Origin: Zoroaster sp. YZ-2022
Taxonomy: Eukaryota; Echinodermata; Asteroidea; Forcipulatida; Zoroasteridae
Assembly: GCA_029582265.1 (NCBI GenBank)
Contig: CM055823.1
Coordinates: 23,881,290 to 23,945,289, forward strand
Length of the DNA stretch: 64,000 nt
Direction: 5' to 3'
The notes under the pieces were generated by a model, which saw only the letters and a program-made list of their open reading frames with translations, was not told the origin of the DNA and did not search any database. A program made the translations under genes and the position numbers. This document shows positions 45,101-54,100 of this stretch, in pieces. Position 1 is the stretch's first letter; each line of letters begins with the position of its first letter.

Positions 45101-48100
45101 ACCTTCTCTGAACGAGGGAGCATTTTCGGATATTTTTGGAACAAGATGCCCGAAATCAAGAAACTTCCGATACGCGGATACCCGTTTTAATTTTCAATTT
45201 CAACAACACTTTCTTATTAATAGTGCAACAATTAATGTGGACGTTCCCTATAATAATATCCCCTCTATTAACAGCTCATGGCACACACTCCCAGTGCAGA
45301 CATAAAGCATGCACTACTAATCCAATAACTGCAAACAACAGGCAAACATTGTATCACACTGAATCAGTTGGAGGAAAGTGTGTAGAAACTGTCCCTAAAA
45401 TACTACAAAGGTGTTATCTAGTGTAATCTCTTGAATCTCTTCTTGACAAAATAAAATTGTTAAAGTGTAAACATTACTTTATTCACGAGTCACACGCTCA
45501 AATGTTAAGTCTGAATTTTAAAACGTCATTTACGGGTAATTGGAATCGAAAAATGGAACCGGGTAATGACAGTTTCGGTCGGGTATCCGGGTACCCAGCA
45601 CAGCCTTCATCAGCTCTATAGGAGGGGATTTCAAGGCAACTCAGCCTCAGAAAGTCAGCCTCCATGTTATTTGATGTATGTAATAATAATAATAATAATA
45701 ATAATGTGGACTTATATTGCGCACGTATCCACCAAACTGGTGCTCAAGGCGCATTATATTATTATCCCTGCTCATCAGGCTCATAAATCATTCCTGAAAC
45801 CATCTCAGCTCCGTGGGGAGTATACAGCTCAATTGCTGCCATTACAGCGCATATAGGGCTAATCAAACACATCAACCAACTCTGCCCTCACAGGTACCCA
45901 TTTACTCCTGGGTGGAGAGAAGCAATTATGGTAAAGTGTCTTGCTCAAGGACACAAGCACCATGGTCGCGGTTGGGATTCGAAACCACATTCTGATGACT
46001 CAGCCATCAGAACACAAATCCGATGCACTAATCCGCTCGACCATGGCACTCCATATGTATGTATGTATGGATCTACCTCAGCACATAATATCTGGTCTTC
46101 AAACTAATTCTGCTCTTCATTTTCGGTGAGCTAATAATTCCTGATACGTACGTCCTGAATATTACTGAATTCATCTAAAACTAGGATATGGATTCCATGC
46201 CCTGTAAAATGTCTGCACTGATTCGGACAATATTGTCCCTTTAATCCTGCTGCTATACACCCATCGCAACTTCTAAGTTCCCCCTAATATTTTTAGAATA
46301 TCTCAACAAGTATTGCATGAATTTTAAAAATTCAAAAAGCAAATGACAGAATGACATGTTCTACACAGCTCATTTTATAATGAAATGGTTGAAATTCAGT
46401 CATGCATGCACAATTGACAGTGATTTGAAATTGAATGAAAATTCAGCTGAAAAAAAGTTGCAGTACAAAGCATTGCTTCAAGGGCATGTTACACATGTAG
46501 TTTTCTGTAAGAACTCATGCATCAATAACAATGGTATTGATGGCTGTTTCATAATAAGAAAAGAATATTCAAAGAGCAACATGCAACATGCATGTCCATT
46601 GTTTTAGAAGGGTAGAGCAAGAGTTTAATGTGGAATTGGTCCTCAATTATTCTCCATAACTGAGTTCTTACAGAAATCTACATGTGTAACATGCCTTTGA
46701 TGAAGCAATGCTTTGTACTGCAACTTTTTTTTCAGCTGAATTTTCATTCAAATCACTGTCAATTGTGCGTGCATGATTGAATTTCAACCATTTCATTACG
46801 AGCTGTGTAGAACATGTCATTCTGTCATTTGATTTTTGAATTTTTAAAATTCATGCAATACTTGTTGAGATATTCTAAAAAATATTAGGGGGAACTTAGA
46901 AGTTGCGATGGGTGTATAGTGGTCAAAACCAGTCAACTGACTGTTTTTGACTGTTGACCCAAAAGTGCACACAGGGGCATTTTTGACTGGTTTTGACCAC
47001 CCTCAACAATACAAGACAATTAATGCTTTTTTAACCAGTCAAAAATGGCCGACTCATTTTGACCTGTAAATATACTTACTACACATAAGGTTTAACTGTG
47101 TTTGACTTTTAACAGGGGTGTGATTTGTCCGGATTTTTGCAGATTTTTCCGGATTTTCAGATTTTTACAAATCACAATGTTGTGATCCTCCGGATTTTAA
47201 AGATTTAAACAATAAAGGAAATCAAAGCAAACGTACCAGCGCTGTTCACAAGTGGCCCCAATACCCCTAGCAAAATTTACGTGGATTTTTCAAAAATGCC
47301 CAATCACACCCGTGTTTTAAGTGCACTAGATACATGTATACATTGGCATCAACATTTTGACTGATTTTGACCCTTGCAATCATAGAAGGGTTAATTGCTG
47401 TCAACCCATGCTTTTGACAAATAACACGACAAGATTTTTTAAAATGCAAGCAGCTGCTTGTGAAATAGTTGAAAACAAAGGTGACGCTTCTTTAACCCTA
47501 CTTCACATGGAGGCCACTCCGATACACTAAATTTTCAATATGTTCTTCACCAACCTTTAGTACATACATGTACAAGCCTGCTGTCCTTTCCAAGTAATCT
47601 TACAAAATCAACTGTGTGCCACCCAAGGCCACTGTAAATGTTTGAACATATTAGTATGGCCTGCAATGTATCAATGGGAGACCACCTTACCCTGCAATCT
47701 CAGTGATTGTAGGAGGGTTAATACAAGGCTTCTATCAGACATCTTTCTTTGACTCAGTTCCTTATGGTCTTATATCATACTATCCACAGCTTTGACTCAG
47801 TTCCTTATGGTCTTATATCATACTATCCACAGCTTTGACTCAGTTCCTTATGGTCTTATATCATACTATCCACAGCTTTGACTCAGTTCCTTATGGTCTT
47901 ATATCATACTATCCACAGCTTTGACTCAGTTCCTTATGGTCTTATATCATACTATCCACAGCTTTGACTCAGTTCCTTATGGTCTTATATCATACTATCC
48001 ACAGCTTTGACTCAGTTCCTTATGGTCTTATATCATACTATCCACAGCTTTGACTCAGTTCCTTATGGCTCATCATATCATACTATCCACAGCTTTGACT

Positions 48101-51100
48101 CAGTTCCTTATGGTCTTATATCATACTATCCACAGCTTTGACTCAGTTCCTTATGGTCTTATATCATACTATCCACAGCTTTGACTCGGTTCCTTATGGT
48201 CTTATATCATACTATCCACAGCTTTGACTCGGTTCCTTATGGTCTTATATCATACTATCCACAGCTTTGACTCAGTTCCTTATGGTCTTATATCATACTA
48301 TCCACAGCTTTGACTCAGTTCCTTATGGCTCATATCATACTATCCACAGCTTTGACTCAGTTCCTTATGGCTCATATCATACTATCCACAGCTTTGACTC
48401 AGTTCCTTATGGTCTTCATACTATCCACAGCTTTGACTCAGTTCCTTATGGTCTTATATCATACTATCCACAGCTTTGACTCAGTTCCTTATGGTCTTAT
48501 ATCATACTATCCACAGCTTTGACTCAGTTCCTTATATATGGTCTTATATCATACTATCCACAGCTTTGACTCAATTGATGGGAACATCTGATAACCCTTC
48601 TCTGCGTGAAGCGTGCACTGGGGCATTGTGGGAAATCACAGAGGGCAAAATCGACTTGCCAAAAAGACGCGTGCACTGCGACAGGGCCTCATCAGCCCAC
48701 GAGGGCGCCAGTGCCGACGACAAGCACGTGATGATCAGCTACCAGTGGGATGTCCAGGAACAAATGATCAGGCTCAAAGAGAAGTTGATAGCTGCTGGAT
48801 ACAAAGTTTGGATGGATATAGAAAAAATGAGTGAGAATCCAGCTTTCTTTCTTTGTTTTCCAAAACGTGCTGATGAGCTTCCATGGAATCATCAACATAG
48901 TGTTAATTAGCCAGCAATACTTTGGGTGCCTGAGACCTGGTATTTTCATTCTTATAGATGCAAGGCCACTTTTCCTCATCCTCATCCTCATCCTCACCAT
49001 CACCCATCAACCCATCAACCCATCAACCCATCACCCACCCATCACCCATCACCCATCAACCCACCCACCCACCCACCCACCACCACCACCACCACCACCC
49101 TCCTTTGCTAAACTTGCAGGTGAACACCCTCACTATCCTGCCCGAGTCGCCTGTGTAGTTTTTTCACAGACACTCGGAAAGCACTGAGTATACAGTGCTA
49201 TACACACGTCGGTGTCGGGAAAAATTAAATCAACCCTCACTATAATTCATCTTAGACAAAAAAGAAATTGTTGAGTTGAATTGAAAAACATTTACGGGTA
49301 CATATACCCGGGTATCCGAAGATTTCCAACTTTGGGTATCCGGTTCCAGAAATAACTGAAGCCAATTATTAGTTGAAATGAATATACATGTACGTTTCAA
49401 AATACCGGTGTTGTACCTTCACTGTCTTCACCGAAAAATATTTTTTTCCTTTTTGTTTCCCCAACAGAGGGCGACATTCTTGTTGCTATGGCAGACGCTG
49501 TGGAGAATTCTGCTGTCATTCTGGTGTGCATGTCACAGAAATACAAGGACAGCGTAAACACTCGCTCAGGTAATTACAAGCAAATAATCACAAGGCTATT
49601 GTGTACTGGACTACTCTAGCTGCTAGCTTTTTCAAACTCATTCGAATGTTCAGAGCTTATAGTTTCACTTGTTTAACTGGCCAATCGTCATTGGGCATGG
49701 CTCGGTGGTTGCAAGGAGAAGACGTTGGTAATAGTTAGTAAGCAGAAGGTCGTGGGTTTGAATCCCATCCGAGACGTCTGTGGATTTCTGTTCACAGACA
49801 ATTGGAAAGCACAGAGTACACAGTGCTTCATACATTATGTCGGTGTAAGGGCAAAAATCAAAACAATTGTTTTTGTTGCTTGTTTTTTTTATTATGGAAA
49901 CAATATCGTCACGATCAGAGCAGACTTTCAACAGGGCATGGAATCGGTGTCCTAGTTCAAGATGAACACAGCGACTGAAAATTACTGGCTCATTTATGCA
50001 GCAGCAACGGTCATATGACCTTAACATGTGGCCGGTATTATTTCCAGTCACTGAGTTAATCTAAAACTAGCACTCTGATTCTGTGCCCTGTTGATCGTGA
50101 CAATTTACTTAACTCTTTTTATAGGCAATTCCAATGGTTACATTTCTGAGGTTTTGGGTTCACTCTCACTATGAATAACTTTACCCTGAAAATGCCCTGA
50201 AAATCTGTTTTACCGTGAAATAAATAGTTCACAGCAATTTCATGACGACACAACACCGTGAAAATGCCATGAAATACTCTTGGAATTTCTTCGCAGTGAA
50301 AACGCCGTGAAAACGACACGAACTTCTTGTGGCAGTTTTGGGGCAGCTCATTATTTCTGAAGATTGCCGTGAATTTGCCGTGAAATCACTGTGAACATTA
50401 TTGCCAATATCTGAGAGGAAGGGACACCATGAAATTGCCGTGAAATCATGGTTAACTATTATTTCACGGCAAAACGGATTTTCAGGGCATTTTCAGGGTG
50501 AAGTTATTCATAGTGTCTTAATGCCATAATATATATTTTACTCATCAGTTTTTTCACAGTAGTTGCATTATACCCAGCCTGTACTGAACACAAATTATTA
50601 ATTTCAGAAATATGTTATATGTACGCTATATAAGAGAAAAAGCAACATTTTATGCACGTCAGAAAAATGTAACGTGAGTAACCTGCATTTTTCTCTTATA
50701 TAGCGTTACATAATAACAAATTTCTGAAATTATTTTTGTGTGCTGAGTAATTAGGTCTGGGTATAATGCAACTACTGTGAAAAAATGTTCAGTGAAATAT
50801 ATTTAATAAGGAAATTATGGCATTAAGAGTGGGCCCAATACCTAAAAAATGACGTGAGTAACCATGGAATACTGTAAACAATCAAGGTCAAGTGTGGAAA
50901 TGATTAATAATTTGTTTATCTTTGGACTATTGAAGAGAGTAAGGTCTCAAAATAAAAGGTTGTGATTCTATATTGGTCAATTGTGCGCTCTGTTGTCAAA
51001 ACAAGTCAAAACAAGACCAGTTGTCAGGTGATGACGTTCGAGCCTTTTAAAAGGCTCGTTTTCTAAACGTGGCACACATGTGTCTTTTAACAGGTTTGAG

Positions 51101-54100
51101 TTCAATACAAGTCTATATTTATTTTGTCTTCATTTCAGAAGCGTCTTATGCCCGTCAAAGGAAGATCCCAATCATACCACTGTTGGTAGAGAAGGACTAT
51201 TCGGCCAACGGCTGGCTGGGTTTGTTGCTCGGGAGCCTTCTATATATCAAGTTCTATGAAGACATTATGCTGGAACAGAATTTGTCAAACTTGATGCGAG
51301 AGCTCGGGAACCGCGGCAAAGCAAAGACAGGTGAGGTTAAAGGGATGATATTGTCATAATCAGAGCAGACATTTGACAGGACATGGAATCTGTGTCCTAA
51401 AAAAAATACCCAACGTGTGCTCGCTGGCCTAAATAACGGGGCGTGTTAAGATCATATTCCCGTGCCTGCATGCTGCATAAATAATGAGCCAATGACTGCA
51501 TAATAATGATATATGCAGCAGTTTTGGTAATATCGTTGCATCAGTGCAACAAGGTCGTATCATAGTTACGACCCTGTTGCAGACATGGATTTTGCTCAGT
51601 GCAACAAGGTCGTATCATAGTTACGACCCTGTTGCAGACATGGATTTTGCTCAGTGCAACAAGGTCGTATCATAGTTACGACCCTGTTGCAGACATGGAT
51701 TTTGCTCAGTGCAACAAGGTCGTATCATAGTTACGACCCTGTTGCAGACATGGATTTTGCTCAGTGCAACAAGGTCGTATCATAGTTACGACCCTGTTGC
51801 AGACATGGATTTTGCTCAGTGCAACAAGGTCGTATCATAGTTACGACCCTGTTGCAGACATGGATTTTGCTCAGTGCAACAAGGTCGTATCTTTTTACAA
51901 AGTTCCAGGATGAACACGCAAAACCTATGGAAGAAGATATGACGTTGTTGCACTCAATGTAAATGCACTATTGCATATGACATAAAACACAATAAAGGGG
52001 GCCACTTTGCATCCGTCACGTTAGCAGTTTTTCCAATGGTTGTTATTTATTTTTAAGTACCTGAAACCGACCAAAAAGTGTTTCAACATGTGAATGGACA
52101 TGCAGGCTTATACTAGAACTAATTTGAGTTGATTTATTTAATTTTTTTATTTTTTTATTAATTTTTTTACCCTCAAATTTCCATAAAAATTGGACGGAAA
52201 AAGTTATCTCACTTTTCCGTCCATTTGTTGATGGAAATTTTAGGGTAATTAAAAAAATAATAGTAATAATCAACTCAAATTATCTTTAGGATAAGCATGC
52301 ATGTCTATTCAAATGTTGAAATTCTTTTTGGGTGGTTTCAGATATTTAAAAAAAATTACAACCATTATAAAAACTGCTAATGTGACGGTAGGAAAGTGGC
52401 CCCCTTTATTGTGTTTTATGTCATATACGATCTTGTATTTTTTTAGATACGACCTTGTTCTGACAGGTCAATATGATCTTATCGCTCCTTGTTAGCATGC
52501 GCTCGTGAGATATTATTTTCAGTCACTGGGTTCAGCTTAAACTTAGGACACCGATACCACGTCCTGTTGAAAGTCTGCTCTGATCGTGACGATACTGTCC
52601 ATTTAAAGGGCCTATAATAATAATAATAATAATGTGTGGACTTATATAGCGCACGTATCCACCAACTAAGTGGTGCTCAAGGCGCATTATATCATTACCC
52701 CTGCTCATAAGGCTCATAAATCATTCCTGAAACCATCTCAGCTCCCTGGGGAGTATGCAGCTCAATTGCTGCCATTACAGCGCATATAGGGCTAATCAAC
52801 CAACTCTGCCCTCACAGGTACCCATTTAACCCCTGGGTGGAGAGAAGCAATTATGGTTAAGTGTCTTGCTCAAGGAAACAAGTGTCACGGCCGGGTTTCG
52901 AACTCACATTCTGCTACTAACACCAGAACTTGAGTCCGGTAAGCTAGACCGCTCGGCCACGACACTCCACTATGAAATGCAATAGTGTGCAAATCCATGA
53001 TTCAGGACAGTTTAAACATATCATAGGAAGTCTAGTGAAGATCGATGAACTTGTAAAAACTGTCATACTTATCCTTGACACATGAGGGTGCTGTTTTATG
53101 AAAAAGTAACATGAACTCAACGGTCACGTACAGCAGCACATTGCACAAAATCAAAACCCCAAACATATTGCCCATTTTTTTCACTTTTCTTTAAAGTGAC
53201 AGCTCTGACAAAATTATTTCAACATTAACTGTTCAATCTTAACCATTCTCAAAACCGAGCACAGGGGTACTCAAGGTAAAGAAATTCCCTTGTAAATATT
53301 TTCAATTCTAAATGCTTGATAACTGATATAATTAAAATCAAAATTGGGGCAGAATTGCCGCGGTAGTCTGGCTCCAATATTTTGTTTTCCTGCTAAACTT
53401 TCACTTTATAAAGGACGCGTGACATGGACCCGACCGTCATGACTCGACTCTCTGACTGACACTCTACTCTCTGACTGACACTCTACTCTCTGACTGACAC
53501 TCTACTCTCTGACTGACACTACTCTCTGACTCACACTCGACTCTCTGACTGACACTCTACTCTCCGACTGACACTCTACTCTCTGACTGACACTCGACTC
53601 TCTGACTCACACTCTACTCTCTGACTGACACTCTACTCTCTGACTCACACTCTACTCTCTGACTCACACTCTACTCTCTGACTCACACTCTACTCTCTGA
53701 CTCACACTCTACTCTCTGACTCACACTCTACTCTCTGACTGACACTCTACTCTCTGACTCACACTCTACTCTCTGACTCACACTCTACTCTCTGACTCAC
53801 ACTCTACTCTCTGACTGACACTCTACTCTCTGACTCACACTCTACTCTCTGACTCACACTCTACTCTCTGACTCACACTCGACTCTCTGACTCACACTCG
53901 ACTCTCTGACTCACACTCGACTCTCTGACTCACACTCGACTCTCTGACTGACACTCTACTCTCTGACTCACACTCTACTCTCTGACTGACACTCTACTCT
54001 CTGACTCACACTCTACTCTCTGACTCACACTCTACTCTCTGACTCACACTCTACTCTCTGACTCACACTCTACTCTCTGACTCACACTCGACTCTCTGAC

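Larger units (their letters stand above)
44523..48563 (+). other. intron 2 (GC-AG, phase 1) and its repeat load
   Basis: 4041 nt with donor GC and acceptor CCACAG. It holds a family D element (44561-44922), a 13-bp tandem (44993-45050), a family G element (45116-45608), a SINE (45676-46053), a long hairpin (46253-46919), family J (46918-47394), family K (47492-47721) and the splice-site minisatellite (47747-48563). Confidence 0.8.
49570..51138 (+). other. intron 4 (phase 1) and its hairpins
   Basis: 1569 nt, GT-AG (acceptor TCTTCATTTCAG). It holds a second-type SINE (49688-49865), a family C MITE (49894-50108) and two adjacent inverted-repeat elements (50167-50514 and 50516-50829). Confidence 0.8.
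51339..52605. mobile_element. family C element split by a satellite and a hairpin
   Basis: The left end AAAGGGATGATATTGTCATA and the segment GACAGGACATGGAATCTGTG are followed by about 1 kb of other repeats. The family resumes at about 52508 with TTTTCAGTCACTGGGTTCAG and ends GATCGTGACGATACTGTCCA. Confidence 0.65.

Noticed and set aside
47747..48563. CRISPR-like array
   Set aside because: The units are head-to-tail without unique spacers, in a eukaryotic intron. The same applies to the 19-, 22-, 44-, 55-, 61- and 81-bp arrays.
48692..49187. Open frames on both strands through the end of exon 3 and the CATCAACCCAC tract
   Set aside because: Beyond 48830 they read intron 3; the His/Pro-rich part is simple sequence.
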